A stretch of 38,173 nucleotides of DNA from Paracoccaceae bacterium (GTDB taxonomy: Bacteria; Pseudomonadota; Alphaproteobacteria; Rhodobacterales; Rhodobacteraceae): the NCBI GenBank assembly GCA_020852535.1, contig JADZAO010000011.1, forward strand, positions 1 to 38,173, written 5' to 3'. A program made the translations under genes and the position numbers. The notes beneath the pieces are model-generated. The model did not search any database. It saw nothing but the letters and a program-made list of their open reading frames with translations, and was not told the DNA's origin. How positions within the stretch are numbered: position 1 is the stretch's first letter; each line of letters starts with the position of its first letter. Positions 9,791 to 19,889 of this stretch are shown here, one piece after another.

Positions 9791-11305
9791 TCAGCCTCGT
9801 CGTTCCAGCAGCAAGAGTTCAAGGGCAGTCCGGCGGGCGATTTTCTCTTGGCCAACGGCGCGGAGAAGAGCGAGGCCGTCAGTGACAGCGGTTAAGTTGC
9901 CATGCACGCCGTTTTCGATGCGGTCGATGGCGGTGAGGATCGCTTCTCCGGTACGGTTTTCGTTGAGCAGAGTTTGTAGGTCGGCGGACAGTGGCGCGCC
10001 TGTGAAGGCGGGCTTGATGGCGCGCGAGAGGCTGTCGGGTGCTGGGATGGCGGCCAGTTTGCCTTTAGCAAGGCCGATGAGAAACATCTCGCGTGGGGAA
10101 GTGGGGATGTAATCCTTGATCACCGTTTCGAAGGTAGGCGAGAGCAAACCTGCCTCGAATGCGATACGACGGGCTTCGCCATTAAGAATGAGAGCATTGA
10201 GTCGTTCGCCGTAGAGTTCTGTAAAGACGGATTCGAGTTCGACCTCGGCCAGACGGGACCAGAGATCGGGCAGGGTCTTTTCGATTTCGAGCCGTTGTAG
10301 GCTGTTGAGCGCGGTTTCGAAACGTTGGAAGGCAGCGACGCGGTCCCAGACTCCGCCTGAGGCAGCGGGCGCGCGTTCGGTATATAGGCCAAGCAGAGCG
10401 TTGGGCGTGATGGCTCCGGCGCGGGCGAGGCGTTCGGCAGCTTCGATCTGACTTTTCCATTCGACTTGTGGACGTAGTTCAGCATGGGCAAAAGCAATTG
10501 GAAGTGTTGAGGTGGGTAGCGGTTCGCCGACAGCTTCGAGCATTCGCCATGCAAGTGGTGTGACGCGTTCAGGCGGCGTAAGGGCGGGGTCGCCTTCGTA
10601 GAGGTATGGGTCAAGGAATCGGGAGAGCAGCTTGTCTTCTTCCGAGGTGACGTAGCCTAAAGCTTGCGCGGTGCGGAGTGTAAGGGCCGCCGCATTCCAG
10701 TCACCTGAGCGGGCTAGGCAGAAAATACGAGCTGGGAAGGTGGGAGCAAGGCCGGGAGAGGAGACCATAATCCGACAGCCACGGTCTTCTTCTCCCGTTA
10801 GAAGCGCGACGTCGAAGCTACGGCGGAAAAGGTCGGGGCTGCGGGCCCCTGATGCATCAAGCAGGGCGCGGGCTTGGTCAAGGGCGCCGAGGTCGAGTAG
10901 TTTATCGATGCGTGCGAGCAACAGTTTTCCACCAGATCCGGAATCAGTGGGCGGAGTGGCCTCGGCTAGAAGGACAGAAAGTAGTAGGCCGCGTAGGGCG
11001 GGCAGGGTGGTGACTTGTCCTTTGGTGATGGTGGCAGCTATAGTGTCTGTGTTGCCAAGACCCCAGAGATTGGTGGGAAGACCTGTTACTTCAGAGCGCA
11101 AGAGGCCTATGGCGTCTTGTGAGGTGCCGCCGATTACTGAGACCGAGACATCTCCGTTGGTTACGCCTTTGCTAACGGCGGGGGCGGTGGGTTTTGAGAC
11201 AGATTGTGACAGCCAGTCGATGGCGGAAAGAGGGTTTTGGGCACGTGCCGGAGCAGCAGCGAGCAGCAGGGCCAGCAGAAGACCGGCTGTCTTGTTAGTC
11301 GGCAT
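9791..11305 (-). CDS. exported alpha-helical protein of unknown function
   Basis: ORF 504 aa with signal peptide LLLALLLAAAPARAQ; long uninterrupted ORF directly upstream of xerD on the same strand. Confidence 0.8.
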   Translation of the reverse strand: MPTNKTAGLLLALLLAAAPARAQNPLSAIDWLSQSVSKPTAPAVSKGVTNGDVSVSVIGGTSQDAIGLLRSEVTGLPTNLWGLGNTDTIAATITKGQVTTLPALRGLLLSVLLAEATPPTDSGSGGKLLLARIDKLLDLGALDQARALLDASGARSPDLFRRSFDVALLTGEEDRGCRIMVSSPGLAPTFPARIFCLARSGDWNAAALTLRTAQALGYVTSEEDKLLSRFLDPYLYEGDPALTPPERVTPLAWRMLEAVGEPLPTSTLPIAFAHAELRPQVEWKSQIEAAERLARAGAITPNALLGLYTERAPAASGGVWDRVAAFQRFETALNSLQRLEIEKTLPDLWSRLAEVELESVFTELYGERLNALILNGEARRIAFEAGLLSPTFETVIKDYIPTSPREMFLIGLAKGKLAAIPAPDSLSRAIKPAFTGAPLSADLQTLLNENRTGEAILTAIDRIENGVHGNLTAVTDGLALLRAVGQEKIARRTALELLLLERRG

Positions 11306-11429
11306 TCAGTGTCACCGGAACCTTTACTTCACCCTTCACGGGGCTGAGGTCGGCGATATAAGCATAGCTGGTAAAGAAGACGAGACAGAGTAGGACCAAT
11401 ATTGACAGTATCTTGATGATGCGTCCCAT
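11295..11429 (-). CDS. 44-aa single-pass membrane peptide
   Basis: MGRIIKILSILVLLCLVFFTSYAYIADLSPVKGEVKVPVTLNAD; stop overlaps the start of the downstream ORF (11305); below the ORF-track length cutoff. Confidence 0.6.
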   Translation of the reverse strand: MGRIIKILSILVLLCLVFFTSYAYIADLSPVKGEVKVPVTLNAD

Positions 11430-11657
11430 GTTCTTGCCTTTTTTGTCTGTCTTGTGCCATTCCTTGCGCTTCGGTTTGGACTGAAGCGTATGGCTTTTGA
11501 AGATGATACGGTCTTTGTTTGATGAATGCTACGTCACTTGATGTGATTATATATGGCTTTCGCATTAAGATCACGTCATTCAGGATAAGAATGGCGTGAG
11601 GTAAAGCGGTAGTTTGATGCTATTTTAATTATTTTGGAAAGAAACGGGGTTTTGATC

Positions 11658-12200
11658 GTGCTGCGACTGAAGAAGACGGTCGTGATGGTTGGAATGATGG
11701 GTGCGGGAAAAACCTCTGTTGGCACTGCCGTGGCACGGCAGTTGGGCGTGCCGTTTGTCGATTCGGACGAAGAGATCGTGAAAGCGGCGCAGTGTTCGAT
11801 TGCAGAAATCTTTGCGCGGGATGGTGAGCCATTCTTTCGTGCCCGCGAGACCGAAATTCTAAGGCGACTTTTGCGGGGCAAGCCTTGTATCTTGTCGACA
11901 GGGGGCGGGGCGTTTTTGTCGGCGCAGAACCGTGCACTGATTGACGAATCGGGGGTTTCGGTTTGGTTGCGCGCGGACCTTGATCTTTTGTGGCAGCGGG
12001 TGCGATATAAAGCGACGCGTCCTTTGCTGCGCACCCAGAACCCGCGCGAGACCTTGCGCCAGTTTTACGAGGAGCGGGTGCCGCTTTATGCGCTGGCCGA
12101 TGTTGTCATTGATTCGACCTTCGATTTGTCGATCGAAGATATGGCAGCGAAGGTGGTTGCCGTTCTTGCTGAGCGGACTGAGGTCTTAGGACAGGAATGA
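11658..12200 (+). CDS. aroK: shikimate kinase
   Basis: VVMVGMMGAGKTSVGTAVARQLGVPFVDSDEEI; STGGGAF; R-x-PLL. Start uncertain (GTG 11658 chosen; track starts at 11634). Confidence 0.92.
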   Translation: MLRLKKTVVMVGMMGAGKTSVGTAVARQLGVPFVDSDEEIVKAAQCSIAEIFARDGEPFFRARETEILRRLLRGKPCILSTGGGAFLSAQNRALIDESGVSVWLRADLDLLWQRVRYKATRPLLRTQNPRETLRQFYEERVPLYALADVVIDSTFDLSIEDMAAKVVAVLAERTEVLGQE

Positions 12201-13315
12201 CCACAATGACTATTAATACCGTTGTCGTCGATCTGGGGCTGCGGTCCTACGAGGTGCGGATTTCGCCCGGGTTGATTGGGCGTGCGGGGGCTGAGATTGC
12301 ACCCCTGCTGAAGCGTAAAAAGGTAGCGGTCGTCACAGATGAAACCGTAGCTTTGGTGCATCTGGAACGGCTGGTTGCAGCGCTTGAGGTTGAGGGTATT
12401 GCAGTCTCGTCGTTGGTCTTACCCGCGGGGGAAAGCACCAAAGGTTGGTCGCAGTTTGCACATTGCGTGGAATGGCTGCTGGAGCAAAAGATCGAGCGGC
12501 GCGATGTGGTAGTGGCCTTTGGGGGTGGGGTGATTGGTGATCTGGTGGGCTTTGCCTCGGCCGTGTTGCGGCGCGGAGTGCGTTTTGTGCAGATACCGAC
12601 CACGCTGTTGGCGCAGGTTGATAGTTCGGTCGGGGGAAAGACGGGGATCAATACAGCGCAGGGGAAGAACCTTGTTGGTGCGTTTCATCAGCCCTCGCTG
12701 GTGTTGGTCGATATTGATGCGCTGGCCACGCTGTCCGAACGCGATTTTCTAGCCGGTTACGGAGAGGTGATTAAATACGGGCTGCTCGGGGATAGGGGTT
12801 TTTTTGACTGGCTGGAAGTTAATGCGCCTTTGATGGTGTCTGGTGATGCCTTTGCGCGGCAGTTTGCAGTGCGGCGGTCAGTTGAGATGAAAGCGGGGAT
12901 TGTGTCCGGCGACGAGACGGAAGAGGGTAAGCGGGCGCTTTTGAACCTTGGCCATACCTTTTGCCATGCGCTGGAGAAGGCCACTGGCTATTCTGACCGT
13001 CTGCTGCATGGCGAGGGTGTAGCGATAGGTTGTGTACTGGCTTTTGAGTTGTCGCATCGAATGGGGTTGTGTTCACAAGAAGCGTCGAGCCGTGTGCGAG
13101 CGCATCTGAAAGCAATGAGGATGAAAACCGATCTGCGCGACATTCCGGGTGATCTCCCGGACGTGTCTGCGATGGTTGATCTAATGGGGCAAGATAAGAA
13201 GGTAATCGACGGGCATCTGCGTTTTGTGCTGGCACGTGGGATTGGCGAGGCTTTCGTGGCCGATGATGTGCCGCTAGATTTGGTGACCGGTCTGTTGTCC
13301 GATGCTTTGCAGTGA
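12197..13315 (+). CDS. aroB: 3-dehydroquinate synthase
   Basis: VVAFGGGVIGDLVGFASAVLRRGVRFVQIPTTLLAQVDSSVGGKTGIN, overlapping aroK by 4 nt. Confidence 0.95.
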   Translation: MTTMTINTVVVDLGLRSYEVRISPGLIGRAGAEIAPLLKRKKVAVVTDETVALVHLERLVAALEVEGIAVSSLVLPAGESTKGWSQFAHCVEWLLEQKIERRDVVVAFGGGVIGDLVGFASAVLRRGVRFVQIPTTLLAQVDSSVGGKTGINTAQGKNLVGAFHQPSLVLVDIDALATLSERDFLAGYGEVIKYGLLGDRGFFDWLEVNAPLMVSGDAFARQFAVRRSVEMKAGIVSGDETEEGKRALLNLGHTFCHALEKATGYSDRLLHGEGVAIGCVLAFELSHRMGLCSQEASSRVRAHLKAMRMKTDLRDIPGDLPDVSAMVDLMGQDKKVIDGHLRFVLARGIGEAFVADDVPLDLVTGLLSDALQ

Positions 13316-13894
13316 GGCGGTTTTAGAATAATAGGCGGTAGTTATTGCCGCAGTTGTTTTTCTCTTTACCCGCGTCTGCTGGTGGTGCCAAAATTCATAA
13401 AAATTGCTTTGCACCTGTCTGTTGTCGCGGCAGATAGCAAATAATTTGTCCGGGCTCTACGCCTGCTATCCCTGCGATTTTGTCGTTGAAATCACTCTTG
13501 GGACCGCTGAGGTTGAGTGAGAGGATGTGCTTTTTGATCACGATTTTTGATGAGACATGATGCTCATGTGTTTTGCTACTTTGTGTTGTCTGTTAGGCGG
13601 AATTTTAGATTGTCCGAGGCGCCTTTAGCGTTGGAACTTTTGTTTTGATGATTGAACGCGGGCTAGACTGGTGGCGCGTCATGGAAAATAATAGTATGAA
13701 AATTAGGTTAACTCTCGGTAAGATTTCCGATGAAAAGGGGTGCTTTGGGCGAGAGACAGACCATCTATAGAGGATCGTTGCAGATGAGGCTCTGATCGTT
13801 CGTGCTTTGAACTTTTAGATCACTTAGGCACTCACAAGAGCTCCATAATGGCTAAGCTTTTGAATGCGTTGGTAATAGGGATAAAGTCTGGAAT

Positions 13895-13969
<75 letters not shown>

Positions 13970-14118
13970 ACCGTGAGCGGGTGTTTAGCGAAGGGTTTGT
14001 AGGGCTGCAAGGGGATTTCGGCGCAAAAAGGCGGTGATTGCTAGAGCTTTCCGGTAAAGCTGGGGCCGTCTTTATATATGAACTGGACGCTATCTTCTTG
14101 GGGTGCTGAGCGGTTGAA

Positions 14119-14511
14119 ATGGGGAGCGCCAAGCTAGACGAGGCGCTAGAAATTGTGCCTGTCGGGTCGGAAGAATATTGCACTGCCGAGAAGATGCTGG
14201 GTGACGTTGATGCCGATACGTTGGACAGGTCGTTTCGATCGAACGCGGTTTTTTAGACTGTTATGCCGATCAAGGGGCATTCTCTTGATCTCGTCTAGGC
14301 TGCTTTTGCAAGTGCCGCCCTTATCATCCTTGAATTTCTCACTATGGAGCATTCGTATGCAGCGAATATGGATGTGATAGTACCAGATTGGGCGTTTAGT
14401 CGCAGGTTTTTGATAGAGTACTTCTGCGCCTTTGCGTAGCTCTTTGATACAGCGATTGAAACCTTTGGTTTTCTTTTAAACTCAACAGTAGGTTTCAGTT
14501 GTCATTTTTGA
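14119..14511 (+). pseudogene. unidentified degraded ORF with three in-frame TAG codons
   Basis: 130-codon frame MGSAKLDEALEIVPVGSEEYCTAEKMLGDVDADTLDRSF...F*TVMP...DLV*AAFASAALIILEFLTMEHSYAANMDVIVPDWAF...FA*LFD...; protein-like composition. Confidence 0.4.
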
Positions 14512-14540
14512 TTTTTATCCACTTTCAGACTCACAAATAA

Positions 14541-14570
14541 GAAAAGAACGGCGATAAGGCCGTTCTTTTC
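14541..14570 (-). terminator. rpsI-rplM operon terminator
   Basis: gaaaagaacgg-cgataagg-ccgttcttttc, 11-bp stem downstream of rpsI. Confidence 0.8.
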
Positions 14571-14604
14571 AAGTGGTTTAGAAGCTTTAAGGGTAGTTTC
14601 GAGC

Positions 14605-15093
14605 TTAGCGCTTGGAGAACTGGAACGAACGGCGGGCTTTGGCCTTGCCGTATTTCTTGCGTTCTACAACGCGGCTGTCGCGGGTTAGGAAGCCTGCGGC
14701 TTTTAGGGCACCGCGTAGCGAGGGTTCGTAAAGCTGTAGGGCTTTCGAGATGCCGTGCTTGACCGCGCCGGCTTGGCCTGACAGGCCGCCACCGGCGACT
14801 GTTGCGAAGACGTCGAACTGGCCTTCCACATTGGCGATGGTAAAAGGTTGCTTCAGGATCATTTGGAGAACCGGACGAGCGAAGTAGGTCGCCATTTCTT
14901 TGCCGTTCACTACGACTTTTCCGGTGCCGGGCTTAACCCAGACGCGGGCGACGGCGTCCTTGCGCTTGCCGGTCGCATAGGAACGACCCAGCGAGTCACG
15001 CTGTGGAGTTTTGGGTGCTGCGGGTTCGGTCACGGCGGGGATAGAATCGGCGACAGCCGATTTCAGATCGTCGAGAGACTTGATATCAGCCAT
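14605..15093 (-). CDS. rpsI: 30S ribosomal protein S9
   Basis: [27 protein letters not shown] ... [24 protein letters not shown]. Confidence 0.97.
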   Translation of the reverse strand: MADIKSLDDLKSAVADSIPAVTEPAAPKTPQRDSLGRSYATGKRKDAVARVWVKPGTGKVVVNGKEMATYFARPVLQMILKQPFTIANVEGQFDVFATVAGGGLSGQAGAVKHGISKALQLYEPSLRGALKAAGFLTRDSRVVERKKYGKAKARRSFQFSKR

Positions 15094-15095
15094 GA

Positions 15096-15560
15096 TCAGG
15101 CGCTCCGCGTGTTTTTCGGGTTCAGGACCTTGAGGTCGAGAATCGTGGGTTGCTGGGCTTCGTGCGGATGGGTCGCACCTGCATAGACGCGTAGGTTGGT
15201 CATCTGCTGGCGTCCGAGTCTGTTTCTAGTGATCATACGCTCGACGGCTTTGGTTACGACACGTTCTGGGTGGCTGCCTTCGAGCACCTGACGCGCGGTG
15301 CGGAACTTGATCCCGCCTGGGTAGCCGGTGTGCCAGTAGTAGCGCTTGTCTTCACGCTTGTTGCCGGTCATCTGGATTTTATCCGCGTTGATCACGATGA
15401 CGTTGTCACCCATGTCCATGTGCGGGGTGAAGCTTGGCTTGTTCTTGCCGCGCAGAATATTGGCTACGATCGTGGCGAGGCGGCCCAGAACGATGCCTTC
15501 GGCATCGATTAGGATCCACTTCTTCTCGATGTCCGCCGGTGTAGCGGTGAAGGTTTTCAT
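15096..15560 (-). CDS. rplM: 50S ribosomal protein L13
   Basis: [50 protein letters not shown]. Confidence 0.97.
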   Translation of the reverse strand: MKTFTATPADIEKKWILIDAEGIVLGRLATIVANILRGKNKPSFTPHMDMGDNVIVINADKIQMTGNKREDKRYYWHTGYPGGIKFRTARQVLEGSHPERVVTKAVERMITRNRLGRQQMTNLRVYAGATHPHEAQQPTILDLKVLNPKNTRSA

Positions 15561-15675
15561 ATCGAACCCTGTTGAGTGAAGCGGGGGAAGCCCCCGTCAA
15601 TTTGATGGGAGCTTATCGCGTGAAGCGTCGTGCACGTCAAGTGACGAGTTGAACTAAAAGTATTTCAAAAACAAG

Positions 15676-15702
15676 TTGTTATAACAAAGGTATTATAATA
15701 CC
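15676..15702. promoter_or_regulatory. two adjacent perfect palindromes in the rplM/kdsA intergenic region
   Basis: TTGTTATAACAA (15676-15687) and GGTATTATAATACC (15689-15702), one nucleotide apart, upstream of rplM. Confidence 0.45.
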
Positions 15703-16024
15703 CCATAAAATAAAATGCTCAATATAGACTTTGCAGGTTCCATATGTACGGGTGCAGGTAGATCGAAGTGGCAGGCCATACATGCGAGGACGGTTCTGGC
15801 CGCTGATTTCTCTGGGCCATCCGTGATTTGTATTGATTGCGGCAAACCGGTAAGTGCCGTGCGTTTCGCTTTCTTTATCTGTTAGGGTGCTGAACTAGGT
15901 TACCTAATCCGCAGGCTTTTGAGAATACGCCGGTGGCGCGGATGATTTTTGTCGGTATATACCTTCTAATTTCAATGACAGCCGCAATTTTGCGAAAACA
16001 GGTCTTGGCCCGAGGAATGACGCT

Positions 16025-16855
16025 ATGAAGACGGTGACGATCGGTGGTTTATCGGTAAGCAACGATAGCTCACTTCTGGTGATTGCGGGTCCGTGCCAGC
16101 TGGAAAGTCTGGATCATGCCCAGATGATTGCAGGAACTATGGCAGAGGCTTGCGCAAAGGCCGGCGCACAATATGTGTTTAAGGCGAGCTATGATAAGGC
16201 GAACCGCACCAGTATGAAGGGGCGGCGTGGTCTCGGTATGGAAACGGGGCTTAGGGTACTTGAGGCTGTCAAGTCGATGGGGATGCCGGTTCTGACCGAT
16301 ATCCACGATGTTGAACAGGCTCGGGCGGTGGCGGGTGTGGTGGATATCATCCAGATTCCCGCTTTTTTGTGCCGTCAGACCGACCTTCTTATTGCCGCGG
16401 GAGAGACGGGAGCGGTGGTCAATATCAAGAAGGGCCAGTTTCTGGCGCCGTGGGATATGGCTAATGTTGCGGAAAAAGTCGCCTCCACTGGAAACGGTCG
16501 TATCTTGCTGACGGAACGCGGAGTGAGTTTTGGTTACAATACACTAGTGGCCGACATGCGTTCTTTACTGACGATGGCTAAGACCGGTTATCCAGTCATC
16601 ATGGATGCGACCCATTCGGTGCAGCAACCGGGCGGGCAGGGTATTTCTAGCGGCGGGCAGCGGGAATTTGCCCCTGTCATGGCGCGTTGCGCCGTGGCAA
16701 TCGGGATTGCGGGCGTGTTCATCGAAACTCATGAAGCACCCGACACTGCGCCGAGCGATGGGCCAAACATGATCCCCTTGTCGCAGATGGCGGACGTGGT
16801 GAGCAGCCTGATGGACTTTGACCGTTTAGCCAAAGTGAACCCGTTGCGGGTATGA
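16025..16855 (+). CDS. kdsA: 3-deoxy-8-phosphooctulonate synthase
   Basis: VIAGPCQLES, FKASYDKANRTS, GLxVLxxVK, VNIKKGQFLAPWDM, DATHSVQQPGG. Confidence 0.95.
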   Translation: MKTVTIGGLSVSNDSSLLVIAGPCQLESLDHAQMIAGTMAEACAKAGAQYVFKASYDKANRTSMKGRRGLGMETGLRVLEAVKSMGMPVLTDIHDVEQARAVAGVVDIIQIPAFLCRQTDLLIAAGETGAVVNIKKGQFLAPWDMANVAEKVASTGNGRILLTERGVSFGYNTLVADMRSLLTMAKTGYPVIMDATHSVQQPGGQGISSGGQREFAPVMARCAVAIGIAGVFIETHEAPDTAPSDGPNMIPLSQMADVVSSLMDFDRLAKVNPLRV

Positions 16856-16926
16856 AAAAAAGGACAAGATGGATTAGGCCTGTAAGTCAGGTGTTTGTTT
16901 CCGTTGCTCCATAAACCTTGCTTCCT

Positions 16927-19383
16927 TTATGCCCGCACTCGTTCGCTTTTAGGATCGTAAAATGGTGCGAATGAGAGCGTCGCTTTGACTTGCTTATCAT
17001 TCACGGTCACGGTGAATCTATCTGACGTCAGATACTCAGCTGTTACTCCGCTTGGATGTTCGATTATCGCTAGGCCAATAGAGGTTCCCAGTGTGTGCCC
17101 GAAGGCGCCCGCGCGGACATAGCCCACTGGAACACCATCGGCGAATAGAGGTTCCGAACCGATCAGTAGCGGTTCAGGATCTTCAAGCTTGAGTGCAACA
17201 AGCCGTTTCGGTAAGGGTCCTGCGGCTTTTTGCGCGGCAAGACGATCTCGTCCGATGAAGTCTTTGGACATGTCTACGACAAAACCAAGACCCATCTCTA
17301 ATGGTGTGTCGGTGTTGTCGATATCCACGCCGAAATCGCGGTAACCCTTTTCTAAACGTAAACTTTCCAGCGCCATCAGTCCGCAATGTGCGTAAGCCAC
17401 GCCTTGTGCCTCGATCCCTTCCACCAATGCGTCATAGACATTCAGACTTTGCTCGGAGGGGATGTAAAGTTCATAGCCCAGCTCACCCATATAGGTGACG
17501 CGGATGATGCGGATACGCGCATAGCCGATTTCGACCATGCATGATCCCCGGAAGGGCAGTGTCTCAGTTGAAAGGTCCGCACCAGTGATTGCTCCTAGCA
17601 CGTCTCGTGCACGAGGTCCTTGTAGGGACAGGATCGTGTAGGCCGAGGTTACGTCGGTCACACAGCAGAATTCGTTCATCCTAGTATGGCGTTTGATCCA
17701 TGAAGGAGTGATGCGTTCTAGGACATCTCCGGTCACGAGCAGGAATTCATCCTCGGCCAGTCGGGTGATCGTGAGGTCTGAGATTATACCGCCTTGGACG
17801 TTTAGCCATTGGGTGTAGATGTTGGTGCCGACCGGCACCGAGACAGAACTGGCGCTGACTCGGTTAAGCACCGCTTCTGCATCGCGGCCTTGGACGATGA
17901 ATTTTCCCATGAAGGTTTTGTCGAATAGCCCAATGCTTTCTCGAGTAGCCCGGTGTTCCGCTGCAGAAAGGTGGAACCAATCTTGCCGTCCGAATTCGTG
18001 GGTCACTTTTGGCATAGGGCCGCTTTGTGCGAACCAGTTGGGCATTTCCCAGCCCGAAAGAGGCACGAAATAGGCTCCTTTGGCAGCATAGCGGTCATGC
18101 AATGGCAAGCGTCGTGCTCCACGGGCCCTTTTATGTTTCCAGTTCGGCAGAGAAGCATTGGTGAAAATGTAGGATAGCGCATCTGGCAGCCGATCTATGA
18201 GGTAGTGGCGCACCGAGGTGTGCCGGGCCATGCACGCAGGCGTCAGACCGGTCATGTCCTGGCTGGCATTGCCATGAACGATTTCCTCGGCCAGCAGGGC
18301 GCCTATGCCTCCGCCCGACAGAATTCCCAGCGAGTTGAGGCCCGTTCCAAGGTATAGCCCCATCACCTCGGGGCTTTCGCCGACGAGAAACTTGCCATCT
18401 GGGGTAAAGCTTTCAGGACCGCAGAAGAAGGATTTCAGACCGGCACTCTGCATCGCTGGGAAGCGACGGAAGGCGTGTTCCAGATGCGGGGTCATTCGGT
18501 CCCAATCTGGGGCAAGTGTACTGAAACTAGCATCTTCTGGCACCGCGTTAGGCATCCAAGGCGCGCCATCCGGTTCAAATAGACCAAATAATAGTCCGCC
18601 GCCCTCTTCGCGAACATAGGCATAACTTTCGGGGTCTTCGACAATCGGCATGTCGCGATGCACGTCCGCCATCGGTTCAGTTAGCAAGTAATAATGTTCC
18701 ATCGCTTGCAAGGGAACCGAAACGCCGATCTTTGCTCCTATCTGGCGCGACCACATGCCGGCAGCAAGTACGACGACATCGGTCTGGATTGTACCCTGTG
18801 GCGTTATCACACCGCACACGCGACCGCGTTCAACTAGGATGTCGTATACCGGGCAATTTTCGATGATGCGGATCCCCCGCTTGCGTGCCCCTGCGGCCAT
18901 CGCCATCGTCACATCCACGGGGTTCGCGCGTCCGTCTTCAGGTGACCAGATCGCCGATAGCACGTCTTTGGTTTCGACCAGCGGGAACTTAGCTTTGACC
19001 TCAGAAGGGGAGATTTCGTGTTTGTCATGCCCCATGAGCCGCATGAAGTTCATCTCGCGCCGCTGCGCTTCTCGTCGGGTCTTTGTTGTGGCAATATGCA
19101 AGTGGCCACATTGATGAAATCCGGTTGATACGCCGGTTTCATCCTCAAGCTGACAATATAGATCGCGCGAGTGTCGGACGATCCAGCTCAGTGTTTCTGT
19201 CGACATTCCTGACGAAGCGATCAGCCCCGCTGCGTGCCAGGTTGTGCCTGAGGTAAGTTTGTCCCGCTCTAGCACCACGACATCCGTCCAACCCAGCGCG
19301 GCAAGGTGATAGGCGGTAGAGGTTCCAATGACCCCGCCGCCTATGATGACGGCCTGCGCAGCGGTGGGGAAATCATGCTTCAT
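16927..19383 (-). CDS. FAD-dependent oxidoreductase fused to GcvT domain (dimethylglycine/sarcosine dehydrogenase-like)
   Basis: AVIIGGGVIGTSTAYHLAALGWTDVVVLERDKLTSGTTWHAAGL and C-terminal GcvT-like GYELYIPSEQ...LRLEKGYRDFGVDI; start set at MKHDFPTAAQ. Confidence 0.9.
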   Translation of the reverse strand: MKHDFPTAAQAVIIGGGVIGTSTAYHLAALGWTDVVVLERDKLTSGTTWHAAGLIASSGMSTETLSWIVRHSRDLYCQLEDETGVSTGFHQCGHLHIATTKTRREAQRREMNFMRLMGHDKHEISPSEVKAKFPLVETKDVLSAIWSPEDGRANPVDVTMAMAAGARKRGIRIIENCPVYDILVERGRVCGVITPQGTIQTDVVVLAAGMWSRQIGAKIGVSVPLQAMEHYYLLTEPMADVHRDMPIVEDPESYAYVREEGGGLLFGLFEPDGAPWMPNAVPEDASFSTLAPDWDRMTPHLEHAFRRFPAMQSAGLKSFFCGPESFTPDGKFLVGESPEVMGLYLGTGLNSLGILSGGGIGALLAEEIVHGNASQDMTGLTPACMARHTSVRHYLIDRLPDALSYIFTNASLPNWKHKRARGARRLPLHDRYAAKGAYFVPLSGWEMPNWFAQSGPMPKVTHEFGRQDWFHLSAAEHRATRESIGLFDKTFMGKFIVQGRDAEAVLNRVSASSVSVPVGTNIYTQWLNVQGGIISDLTITRLAEDEFLLVTGDVLERITPSWIKRHTRMNEFCCVTDVTSAYTILSLQGPRARDVLGAITGADLSTETLPFRGSCMVEIGYARIRIIRVTYMGELGYELYIPSEQSLNVYDALVEGIEAQGVAYAHCGLMALESLRLEKGYRDFGVDIDNTDTPLEMGLGFVVDMSKDFIGRDRLAAQKAAGPLPKRLVALKLEDPEPLLIGSEPLFADGVPVGYVRAGAFGHTLGTSIGLAIIEHPSGVTAEYLTSDRFTVTVNDKQVKATLSFAPFYDPKSERVRA

Positions 19384-19889
19384 ACTGGTGCCTCGAATCA
19401 GGTTTTGATCTAAGTCATTGATTGATAAGGAAAAGAAAACAGTCAACGATTGAAAGACTATCCAATAGAAGTTAAATAATTGTGAGATAAAGAAAAAGCA
19501 TTACAGAAATCATGTTGACGGTCGTGACATGTATTGTCGTTTGGTGGACATGGAGTGTCTGGATAAATCGATCGAGTTGTGCCGCGCGCCGGTAGCTCAA
19601 GACGGGTATGACCATGTCAACCAGACGCTATAGGCAAAACGCTTGGAGCACAGCTCGACGGGTTTTGGCTCAACATTCTTATCTATTTAGCATGCTTCGA
19701 CTATGATGATGCGAAGGCATATGTATGCCTATTAGGCGGATTAGTTTTTATGCCATTTCGTCGACAGTGGGCTATAAAACTAGTAATATTGTATGCTATG
19801 TTGCCCTAGTTTTTTTCTCCTTTGGTGCCGTTTGAGTTGGATAAATTCATAATTTAAATTAAGATGTTATCTTACTGAAGGTAAGGTAT

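Noticed and set aside
13316-13894. Possible hemolysin/CorC-type pseudogene after aroB
   Set aside because: I looked for such a remnant because the gap is long, but no frame gave a recognisable motif.
19450-19860. Possible further pseudogene upstream of the IS3 relic
   Set aside because: Short protein-like stretches only (e.g. MECLDKSIELCRAPVAQDGYDHVNQTL); no identifiable family.
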